64,000 nucleotides of DNA from Asterias amurensis (lineage: Eukaryota; Echinodermata; Asteroidea; Forcipulatida; Asteriidae): positions 16,822,012 through 16,886,011 of the forward strand of contig NC_092665.1 of the NCBI RefSeq assembly GCF_032118995.1. The letters run 5' to 3'. The translations under genes were made by a program, and so were the position numbers. Of this stretch, positions 11,501 through 54,945 are shown one piece after another. How positions within the stretch are numbered: position 1 is the first letter of the stretch; the number at the start of each line of letters is the position of its first letter. The notes under the pieces are model-generated. The model did not search any database and was not told the DNA's origin. It saw only the letters and a program-made list of their open reading frames with translations.

Positions 11501-14500
11501 CGGGTGTAGACATGAGGAAGAAGATATGGAAGAGGGAGATGAGAATAAAAGTAGATCCAGTTCCAAGAATGAGTGTGACATGACTGATGTACACGAGCCC
11601 AAAGATGAAGATGGGCGTGGCTCTGTAGAAGGAACTAGGCGTGGTTCAGTGGTGAATAGTAGTGCGCTTCTGACAGGGGAGGAGCTGATTCAGTTTCTTT
11701 ATGATCTTCACAAGGGACCCAAAGTACAAGAAGGGGTCTGGACTGTTGGAATGGTAAGGAATACATTCTTCTAGATTGAAATCATCTTCTAGATTGAAAT
11801 CATCTTCTAGATTGAAATCACCTTCTAGACAAAAATCATCTAATGGATTCAAATCATTTTATAGACTAAAATCATCTAATAGACTAAAATCATTTTTTAG
11901 ACTAAAATCATCTTCTATATTGAAATCATCTTCTAGATTGATATTTTCTTCTAGATTGAAATCATCTTATAGATTGGGTTTACAGACAGTTGTTACTCAA
12001 AAGTTACTTTTAAATCTTTGCAATAGACTATTTAAAAGTGTCAAACCATTTTTAGTATTAATTATGGTTTTGTTTTTAAGTTATTACACAAACCAAGAAA
12101 GACACTACTTCTTTGCATTGATGCGCTCTTTGTATGATTCCTCCACATTTACTGTTTTCATGATGTAATCATCAGGTCGGTTATCCAAATGTTGGGAAGA
12201 GTTCTACCATCAATGCAATCCTACAGAGAAAGAAAGTTCCTGTATCAGCCACACCAGGACGGACCAAACACTTCCAGGTAATTCATTGTAGATTCAGGGA
12301 ATTTGCAATTTACATTTCTGCTTTTCCAGGAGGTGAGGGCGGAGAAATAAAATCACAGCAATCATTTATTTGGAGCCTTTAAGTTGTCAAACAAACAGAG
12401 CAAACTGTTTACACTATTTTTCCTTTTATGTTTAATCCAGGCCTTACTCCAAGTCTATCAACCTTTATTGACAAACCAATCTGCTTCGTTGCTAATGATT
12501 CCCACAACTCTGCCCTCTTTTCTTTGGGGTGGGGGGGGGGGCAACACTGGGAAGGCTAAAAAATGCAGCGAAGGAACATTTCTTTTTTACATTCCTTCTA
12601 CATGCATCTGTTCTTCCTACAGACACTGTTTGTTGAACCTACACTATGCCTGTGTGATTGTCCAGGTCTGGTCATGCCATCCTATATCCCCTATCTCGCT
12701 AACACACCCTCCTATATTTGTTCTTGTTCTTCCTACAGACACTGTTTGTTGAACCTACACTATGCCTGTGTGATTGTCCTGGTCTAGTCATGCCGTCCAT
12801 GGTGTCGTCTAAGGGAGAGATGATTATTAGTGGCATCCTCTGCATTGACCATCTTAGAGATTTCATCCCGCCAGTCTCACTCATATCCTTTAATAATTAA
12901 CTCTGAAATCATTGCCTTGGCAGAGCAGGGCCCATTGTGTAAAACTAATTACCGGTAAGCAATGTTGTGTGCTTATTATAGCAGAAAAACTTGCGTAGGC
13001 AAAAGTGTATTTTCTAAAGGATCGAGAAGTTTTTGCAGCGCAAATCATTAAAATTGTGTCAATAAAGAAATAACAATCTTTATGTTATTTAAAATCTAAG
13101 AGATTCTTTTTTTTTAGGAGACTTGTTTTCGTCAAACCAACAAAAATAGTTTTGCTGTTTATACACATGTGCCTTAAGCATCCTTGGACATTTAAAAAAA
13201 TGCATGAAACAAGCTGCTGATTCCAAGTCCGATGAAGTTGTGTATGTTAAACCGGTTTAAATGAATATTCCTTGACTGAGACAAACATCTGCCAGCGAAT
13301 CCCAAGACACATCTTAAACAGTCTCTACGGCATCAACATCATTCACCCAAGAGAAGGAGAAGATCTGAACAGAATACCAACAGCTAGGGAGTTCCTCAAC
13401 GCTTATGCATGTAAGTTTCCTCTCAAAATCACAACCAGAATACTTAGTTAAAGTTCTGAACATTTGATTTATTCACATTATTTTCTTATAAATATATTTA
13501 TATTTATAAGAAAAGAATGTGACATCAGCCAACCTGAGAAAACTCTCAGCAAATATGATGTCGTCTTTTAGTGAAATTAACAAATTTGCATTTATCAGGG
13601 AGTTTTGTTAATGTTCATGTACTTGTTTTGATTGTCAAAATAAAAAAATAACTTTTGTACTGTTAATCTTTTTAAAATTAATTTCTTTTAGATATGAGAG
13701 GCTTCATGAGTAACCACGGCTTACCTGACTGCCCTCGAGCTGCTAGAGTTATTCTTAAAGATTATGTCAAGGTACGGAACTTCCAACATTCTAAGAAGTT
13801 ACCCATACACCGATGTGTGTTAACACAGTATACTCAGTACTTTCCTGAGTACTGTGAAAAAATATTGCAGGCATAATACTCGAGTGGGATTCGAACCCAC
13901 GACCCTTGCAATCTCCAATGCAAATTTAACATCTATTATAATAAGTTGTAATACAATGATGAAACGATGGAAACCCACAGCTATGTACATGCAGTGCACA
14001 GGATGATCAATGAGCATCCTTCTTTAACCTCGTCATGAGGGCGCCGTACTACAGTGATGTCTTTACGGTCAATAAATTCAAGCTAATGTCCAATTATTTA
14101 TAGAAGATGAATCTTTTATTGAACTTCCTTCAGGGGAAGCTGGTGTTCTCTTATCCTCCACCAGGAATAGATGAGATTGAATTCAAGCTAATGTCTGATT
14201 ATTAATAGAATATGAATCTTTTGTTGAACTGCCTTCAGGGGAAGCTGCTGTACTCTCATCCTCCACCAGGAATAGATGAGATTGAATTCCAGACATTTTC
14301 TGGAGATGGAGCAAACATTGATGGAGATCCTAACAAGATTAGGAGAGAGCTGTCAGGACCTGTTATCACTGATGAAGGAACCAAAGTAAGTCCAGTTTGT
14401 CTTTCCAGATGATTTGATTTTCTATCTTAAACAGAGTTACATTAATCTATAAATCCATTGCTTTTAATAACTAGTACCAATTGTTATGATTGAGTGGGCG

Positions 14501-14900
14501 AGTGGTTGACTTAAAGTCTAGTGGTTGAGTTGTCAGGATTTGAGTATAAAGCAATCTAGTCAGAAGCAATTGACAGCGGTTAAAAATTGGCTGATTTATT
14601 GACAGATATGAAAACAAGAAACTTATAGTCATATTTTTCTGGCAATTTTAACAGTTAAAGCAGCAGCCCACGTCTAGTAAGATGGATGAAGTCTTCTTCT
14701 CACAACAGACCACCAAGTCTCACTTAGTAGGAGCAGTTGGTCCAAGAGGACTTATGAGTAGTGTCAACAGTCAAGAGGTTAAAGGTCCCGAGTTATCAGC
14801 CAGCCAACAGCGTCTGATTGATAAACCCTGGAAGAAACATGGAAACCGAAACAAGCGGGAAAAACTAAGACGAGTTTATGGTCACCTTGATGCGACTTAA
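8549..14900 (+). CDS. LSG1: Large 60S subunit nuclear export GTPase 1, 13 exons, 722 aa
   Basis: Exons: 8549-8644, 8874-9000, 9460-9577, 10020-10106, 10371-10518, 10724-10894, 11175-11753, 12176-12277, 12739-12882, 13287-13410, 13692-13771, 14239-14385 and 14655-14900. All phases agree; 2169 nt. LSG1 is a cytoplasmic circularly permuted GTPase of the YlqF/YawG type that releases the export adaptor NMD3 from pre-60S ribosomes. The permuted order is visible: DARNP at 180-184, G4 NKAD at 210-213, then G1 GYPNVGKSS at 444-452 and G3 DCPG at 488-491. The N-terminus MGKKKSHILGKSII and the C-terminal PWKKHGNRNK are family signatures. An acidic, low-complexity insert (about 250-420) separates G4 from G1 and makes it longer than the roughly 660 aa human protein. 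Intron 9 is of AT-AC U12 type. Exons 9 and 12 each have an upstream partial tandem copy. Confidence 0.97.
11765..11975. repeat. About 18-bp minisatellite in LSG1 intron 7
   Basis: About a dozen imperfect units of the form TTCTAGATTGAAATCATC start 12 bases after the exon 7 splice donor. Central units drift to AGACTAAAATCATC. Because 18 is a multiple of three, the array creates a spurious serine/lysine-rich open frame; it is not coding. Confidence 0.88.
12608..12683 (+). repeat. Tandem partial copy of LSG1 exon 9 with its splice acceptor
   Basis: A 116-bp upstream copy of the polypyrimidine tract, the acceptor CTACAG and the first part of exon 9 (true exon start 12739, copy start 12623). The copied coding part is nearly identical, then diverges after the DCPGLVMPS codons. 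Using the copy as an exon with its internal CCAG/GTCTGG as donor would give 43 nt and break the frame, so it looks like a decoy rather than an alternative exon. Confidence 0.85.
12883..13286 (+). other. U12-type AT-AC intron (LSG1 intron 9)
   Basis: No GT donor fits the end of exon 9. The sequence after the CTC codon is ATATCCTTT, the exact U12 AT-AC donor consensus. TTCCTTGAC at 13268-13276 matches the U12 branch site (consensus TTCCTTRAC), and the intron ends in AAAC 11 bases after the branch A. Splicing here gives PPVSL-ICQRIPRH, which aligns with the human PPVSL-VCQNIPRH. Confidence 0.93.
13806..13925 (-). repeat. tRNA-derived SINE fragment, reverse
   Basis: On the minus strand it contains GTGGGTTCGAATCCCAC, a perfect T-arm/B-box stem, followed by CTCGAGTATTATGCCTG and ACAGTACTCAGG. 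The same body follows the B box at 60700-60800. It lies in LSG1 intron 11. The rest of a tRNA fold is missing, so it is not a tRNA gene. Confidence 0.7.
14077..14186 (+). repeat. Tandem partial copy of LSG1 exon 12 with its splice acceptor
   Basis: About 105 bp upstream of the true exon 12 start (14239) lies a copy of the preceding intron, the acceptor CCTTCAG and the first roughly 45 exon bases (copy start 14134). The true exon reads GKLLYSHPPPG as in other LSG1 proteins; the copy reads GKLVFSYPPPG. The copy has no donor and its frame soon meets a stop, so use of its acceptor would truncate the protein. Confidence 0.87.
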
Positions 14901-15450
14901 AAGTTTATTCTTGTATTGTCATGTGACATGATCATGTGGCAGTCACATGATAAAAAAACTAATCAGGTATCAAGTTAATAAGAAAGCTCTTAGATTTAAA
15001 GTCCTTAAATATTTTTTTCTGATTGGTAGTAAATCATGAAGGCATGAAAGTTTATCTTGCTTCTCAGTCACCCGACAGTCACAAAAATGTGGTCAAGGTA
15101 TGAAGTTATTAAATTGAAAAAGAAGGTCCTTAGATTTAAAGTCATTTGTTAGTTTTCATAATTGTTACCAATTATGTTTCACACTTTCAAAGACAACTAC
15201 AAATTATGAATTTGTAAACAACTTTTTTCAACACTATAAATTATAAGTCACTCATAAAAAGATTTATGTAGGATTTCCAGTTTTTGAAATCTCGTTTATT
15301 TGTGCTCAACAAACAGAAGACGCGTGGGACTTTACAGAGCATGTACAAAAGCATAAATACCTACACTATCTTGCAAAAATAAATAAGTTGGACAATTTTT
15401 AAGCTTATTTCTGTTGTGAAACTGTAATAAAGGTGAAACTGTAATAAAGG
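14901..15450 (+). other. 3' untranslated region of LSG1
   Basis: Non-coding sequence after the LSG1 stop. Two AATAAA signals sit close together at 15426-15431 and 15443-15448, in a short duplicated stretch (GGTGAAACTGTAATAAAGG), and probably mark the 3' end. The CHD4 gene approaches from the other side. Confidence 0.55.
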
Positions 15451-17085
15451 TAATCATTCAACCCCAACAAATCTTATTAAGATTGTATTATCTTTGAATG
15501 ATTGTGTATTTGGTCTTTATATTTCAATAATGCAGATGTTACAAGACTATATTAAACTTTGGTTCATTTTATTTGGGATATATTTTTAGAGCCCAATTAT
15601 TTTTACATGGTAGAAATAATTCTTTGCAAAGCTTCAACACAAACTGCCCTGAACCAGCACAGTCATAAACCATACTGGGAATAACTTCAAAAGACTTTTT
15701 TTTATATTGAGCAGAAAATATTCCTAGGCCAATATTTACAAGTCTTCCACCAATTGCAACAGAAATTACACAGGACTTTGGCTGGTGACATTTTTCTGCT
15801 TAGAGGGTTTTTGTTTATCAACTTCAAAAAATATGGGCTCTAGTATTTTCTTCTTTCTCCAATGTCAGCCTTGCTGTATGGGATACACTTTAGTATTTGG
15901 CCTGTATTATAGTTATCAGTGGTAAATTAAACAATTTCTCACTAAATTTGGTCTTCAAACAACCTTAGGAAATGTCTGCGCCTTTACTTTTCTCACAAAC
16001 TGTTTAAATTTTCATACAAAAATAATGCAAAGCAATTAAATATGCAAATTCCAATACACTTTAAAACGAGCGATTGGACAAAAACACAGATATCAATATA
16101 TACATGTTAAACTGGACGTTTTGTTCCCAACTCCTGAACATGAATACAACTTAACACCAAGGAATACACATTATGATTAATGTTTGTTTTTGACTAAGGA
16201 GGGTAATGTCATAATTGTGATATTATCTTAGGGAGAACTAGCTCATTAAAGGTGCTTAACAAGTGAGCTTAACAGAGTTGGAAATACTTCCAAGAACCAA
16301 GTTAGTAATACATGTGTCTTTTCATTTCATAACATCAAAATATTCTTCCAAGTTGAAACCCTTTATAATTGAAGTTCTTATCACTCAGTGAATTCTATAA
16401 AAGTTTTGTAGGGTAAAGTGTTTGTGGTAGGCCTTTTGAACTATTTAAGAACAAAAGATATTGGGCCCTTAAAAAGCAACGGTGAAATCGCCTCGAGGGT
16501 TATTCTGAGACCAGATTTAACAAGAATTTAAACTTCACAAATACAAATACGAAAGCTGGTACAACTTTAACGACATGCATGGAGACAACTTGCTCCATTG
16601 TTAAACTATGTTATCTTGCTATACACACATCGTCTCATCTCATCTCATAAAGCTACCAAGTCCAAAACTCTCGCCAAGCAACATGCTTGGCAGGAATAAG
16701 TCGGAGACCAGTCACGATTTCGTATACACCAGATTGAGCTGTAACTGGTAATCTGTTTCCATATTGCAAAACTCCTTAGCAATATCATCAGCTTAGTAGC
16801 TCTTAGAAAACAGACGCTTGCTTTTAAAGTGTTAGACTTATTGTCTTTAGTTAATAGTAATTTAAGTTTTAACAAAAATACTCTGAACACACTACTATCA
16901 TTGCAGCATTCACATCCATATAATACAAAAACAGTTTACATTAAAGCCGAGAGGTTCGTCTAAAGATATGGTACAGCACCAGTGAAAACAAATCAAATTC
17001 TCTATTTCTGAAAACAAATAATAGTTTGAGTTGTTGAATTCTGCCAGTGAAAAACATGTCAAATTGACGTATTATTATTCACATG

Positions 17086-17824
17086 ATAGAAAGGGTTTTA
17101 TAGAGTAGAGTTGCTAAGCTACATTTCTAGATTCAGACCAGGATAGAAAGGGTTTTACAGAGAAGAGCTGCTAAGCTACATTTCTAGATTCAGACCAGGA
17201 TAGAAAGGGTTTTATAGAGAAGAGCTGCTAATCTACATTTCTAGATTCAGACCAGGATAGAAAGGGTTTTACAGAGAAGAGCTGCTAATCTACATTTCTA
17301 GATTCAGACCAGGATAGAAAGGGTTTTATAGAGAAGAGCTGCTAATCTACATTTCTAGATTCAGACCAGGATAGAAAGGGTTTTACAGAGAAGAGCTGCT
17401 AATCTACATTTCTAGATTCAGACCAGGATAGAAAGGGTTTTTATAGAGAAGAGCTGCTAATCTACATTTCTAGATTCAGACCAGGATAGAAAGGGTTTTA
17501 CAGAGAAGAGCTGCTAATCTACATTTCTAGATTCAGACCAGGATAGAAAGGGTTTTATAGAGAAGAGCTGCTAATCTACATTTCTAGATTCAGACCAGGA
17601 TAGAAAGGGTTTTACAGAGAAGAGCTGCTAATCTACATTTCTAGATTCAGACCAGGATAGAAAGGGTTTTACAGAGAAGAGCTGCTAATCTACATTTCTA
17701 GATTCAGACCAGGATAGAAAGGGTTTTACAGAGAAGAGCTGCTAAGCTACATTTCTAGATTCAGACCAGGATAGAAAGGGTTTTACAGAGAAGAGCTGCT
17801 AATCTACATTTCTAGATTCAGACC
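17086..17824. repeat. 57-bp minisatellite, 13 copies, with alternating variants
   Basis: Thirteen units of 57 bp built on GGATAGAAAGGGTTTTA, AGAGCTGCTAATCTACAT and TTCTAGATTCAGACCA. The base after TTTTA alternates T and C through copies 2 to 10, so the array grew partly as a 114-bp dimer. The last four copies are all of the C type. One copy has an extra T. Confidence 0.95.
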
Positions 17825-17825
17825 A

Positions 17826-17946
17826 GAGCCAAATTTCATAGAGCTGCTAAAGCAGAAAATATTGCTTAATAATTTTCTGGTAAGCATATATCTGTTATGC
17901 TTAGCCATTTTTTGTGGTTAGGCAGCAGCTCTATGAAATTGGGCCT
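17826..17946. mobile_element. Foldback MITE directly after the 57-bp array
   Basis: The outer arms are CCAAATTTCATAGAGCTGCT and AGCAGCTCTATGAAATTGGG, an inverted pair around an AT-rich core containing GCTTAGCC and GGTAAGCAT. Related foldback copies lie at 24525-24733 and 27085-27256. There is no coding capacity. Confidence 0.75.
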
Positions 17947-18684
17947 GTGAGTAGCAGCTAATAGTACCAATGTTGTACCTTATCTTGATTCAAAGAGTGT
18001 AAGCGGACAACCAGCAGCAGCACTTAGTTAACCTAACCTAACCACCACCACCACCACCCTATAGAGCTGTCAAAAGTTTGTGAAACAGTGCGTGAGACGT
18101 TTGAGCAAATCAAAAAGGTGGGTTTCAAAAATAATGGTGGGTTTTAAAAAACACATCGCATAAAAGATGGATTCCAACATTTATATCAACTTCGTTAGAT
18201 CCTATGGTCTGTGATCGTACCAACAAAAACATTAATTTGAGCGTTCAAGATAATGTGAGGAACACAATGCATAAAATTCTACCAACCAAAACTTGTTTGA
18301 TTGTTCACAGAAGCGTATAGATTCAGAGGTTTGGTCATTGAGTCAACAATTTAACTTGGAATAATGACATACTAGTAAGCTCTTAGTCAGAAGCAATCAT
18401 TGTTGTTACACAGTAAATACTTCTGAACATAAATAACAACAAATTGTACGCAAACAAAAGATGTCTTTTGAACAAAAGTTTTTTTTAATTTCCTGCCTTG
18501 CCTATTTCCTTCAACTTTGCAGAAGCTTCAGGCTTGTACAAGGTAAAATGACATGGGGTGTCTCAACAATGTCTTGAGTCATCAAAATATCCCTAAACTT
18601 TCTTCTTCATCTTGTAAATGTTGTCTTCTTGCTCTAGATAGAATCTCATGAAGTGAATCTTCATCAGGCACAGACATTTTTGGG

Positions 18685-53153
<34,469 letters not shown>

Positions 53154-53199
53154 GCCGTGGGAGTTGAGAGGCTCCGTGGTGTCCAGAGAAAAAAAATCC

Positions 53200-53350
53200 A
53201 AGACGAAAAGAAAATTTGTGTTTGGTGTGCCAGTCCCTTTTGGACCGGAGTAGGTGCGAAGATGGCGCAGAACGGACAAAAAAAGACTCACCCCCACGAC
53301 AAAAGGGTGGTAAAACGGCTACTGTGCATGCGCAGTTTGACGTCACAGAT
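53200..53350 (-). promoter_or_regulatory. CHD4 proximal promoter region
   Basis: Just upstream of the CHD4 start, minus orientation. Contains AAGATGGCGC at about 53260 (YY1-like), GTGCATGCGCAGT at 53325 (NRF1-like) and TGACGTCA at 53338 (perfect CRE palindrome). No TATA box. Further out, CATCCCATATTAAT and CATCCCATAATAAT occur at 53359 and 53384. The clustering is typical of housekeeping promoters; the binding itself is inference. Confidence 0.55.
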
Positions 53351-54348
53351 AAAGATACATCCCATATTAATAACCTCAAAACATCCCATAATAATCACCA
53401 CTTAGTTAATCAGGGTGACACAAACCCAGCAAACAAAAAATTCACCTGGGGTGGGGGAAGCCAGATGTGCTGTCAGAAAAAGAGTCATGAAACTGCTATG
53501 GAGGGGGGCCGCTTTTGTGTAATTTGTGCATATCAATTAGGACTTTGTTCTTGTGCAACGCACCCAGATGGAAATTTGCATAACTTCTCAAGCGGAAACG
53601 GGTAAAATTAATAATGTGGGCACACAGGGGGTTCGCTGGGATCGGGTCACTGTTTTTGTTTGAATAAGTTTAGTTGTAAAACAGAACCAAAGCCGGCGTT
53701 GGAGTTGTCAAAAAAAAGAATTTCTGCCCAAAATCCTCAAAGACATCGGCAAGAAAACTGTCTTAATTAAGATGTTTTGGGATGTTTTTCTCAGATACTT
53801 TTTTACTTTCTGTCTTGTTTGAGTATTGTGTGAACTTTGAGAAATATCAACTTCTTTAAAAAGGGTGGTAAAATATGTCAACAACTCGGAAAATAATATT
53901 GCGAAAAATTCAACCTGCTATAATAAGTGTTCCGAAACATCCTCCCCAATACCTGTAGACTGTGATGGATGGGCGACATGTATATGTAAAGACTACCATT
54001 CTACTCTAGGCCTCTAGGCCCCATTTATCATCTCAATTTTGTTGGTTTAAAAAGATACGTATCATTGTAGATACTTTTGCTATAGTTTTCCAGAAAACGT
54101 TGCTCAATAAAAAAAAATGAAATTATGAACAAAATTGTTTTGAATCTTATAATTGCACTGAAGGTTCAATAACTTTTTGCCTGCATGCCGGTAGAAAATG
54201 CGCGCATAGGCGCACCGTCCAGCCAATGGTTCATGTAGTAATATTAATAAATTCTTTCTGGAAGGTAAAGTCAAATATAGGAAGTTTAGCTCAAAATTTA
54301 ACTCTCGAAGAATAAATCAACAGACGATATAGGTAGGCCTAACGGCAA

Positions 54349-54671
54349 ATGGACAGTGCAGGGGCTCCACGGCAACATGGAGGGTTCCGCCGCGCCTCAC
54401 CAGCGGATGAGTCAAACCACTTTTCAGTCGCTGTTGTTGTTTCCCGCAGAAATTTCATACCAATTGGGATAGGGAAAAGCGTTTGTAAGTAACTTTGGTT
54501 TAATATCAAGTTAGGCCTACTGAAAAAAAAATGACAACAAAATGCAGCATTTCACAATGTTCCTAATGCTTTTGGTTTTTAACTTATCCAACATCAATTA
54601 TTCGAATCAATGTTATTTTGCAATCTTCTTTTCCAGCGTTGCTTACTGGTCAGTTGCGACCCAAAATATAG
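54349..54671 (+). CDS. Candidate two-exon microprotein gene, 56 aa
   Basis: Possible exons 54349-54484 and 54637-54671. The first starts ATGGACAGTGCAGG in a locally GC-rich stretch and ends GTT T/GTAAGT, a strong donor. The second begins after CTTCTTTTCCAG, a strong acceptor, and restores the frame to a stop at 54669-54671. The product would read MDSAGAPRQHGG, then VAVVVSRRNFIPIGIGKSV and SLLTGQLRPKI. I know no homologue. It lies about 1.2 kb from the CHD4 start in the opposite direction, so it could instead be the leader of a divergent non-coding RNA. Confidence 0.25.
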
Positions 54672-54798
54672 TTCTGTCTCACCATAGTCTTGGCCCAAGA
54701 CTAGTCTCACCACCCCAGGCTAGAACGAAAACAATATTCTAGTAGTGGATCCAGATCAACTCGTCCGCCGATGATCGGGGCTTTATTACGGCGAAGCG

Positions 54799-54945
54799 AT
54801 GGCAGTGTGCGAGGCTCATTCTTACCCGCAAAATAAACCATTGGAGACCCCCAAAAGTGGACGAAACATTACGCAAAATGTTAGATTTGAATATATTTTT
54901 GTACTCGGCAATGTGCTTCTTTTTGTTGGCATACTGGGGTTTGGG
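54799..54945 (+). CDS. Candidate first exon with a membrane segment
   Basis: A 49-codon open frame starting MAVCEAHSYPQNKP, with an in-frame stop upstream, ends GGG TTT GGG followed by GTGAGT, a strong donor. Residues about 30-49 (FEYIFVLGNVLLFVGILGFG) form a convincing transmembrane helix. No following exon was recognised on the plus strand before SSR3, so this is either the start of an unrecognised gene or a chance frame. Confidence 0.25.

Larger units (their letters stand above)
15451..18684 (-). other. Long 3' untranslated or intergenic stretch downstream of CHD4
   Basis: No exon is supported. The CHD4 stop codon is at 18685-18687, so this stretch lies downstream of it on the minus strand. 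A possible minus-strand poly(A) signal (TTTATT on the plus strand) is at 15568-15573; if used, the 3' UTR would be about 3.1 kb. It holds a 57-bp minisatellite, a foldback element and a short CAC triplet run near 18040. Confidence 0.4.

Noticed and set aside
11776-12168. 130-codon Ser/Lys-rich open frame in LSG1
   Set aside because: It is produced by the 18-bp minisatellite in intron 7. The real protein continues from exon 7 to exon 8 (VGM-VGYPNVGKSS).
13860-13905. tRNA gene suggested by GTGGGATTCGAACCCAC
   Set aside because: Only the T-arm is intact. No acceptor stem, D-arm or anticodon arm can be built, and the same body follows other SINE heads in the window.
53154-53297. Longer CHD4 N-terminus from an in-frame ATG at 53297
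   Set aside because: The frame is open, but the extra 48 residues (MGVSLFLSVLRHLRTYS...) have no Mi-2 counterpart and overlap promoter-like sites. The ATG at 53153 fits the acidic N-terminus.
53216-53605. 129-codon plus-strand frame overlapping the CHD4 start
   Set aside because: It runs antisense over the CHD4 promoter, contains no recognisable domain (a Cys-rich FCVICAYQLGLCSC is suggestive but isolated) and has no splice or poly(A) context.
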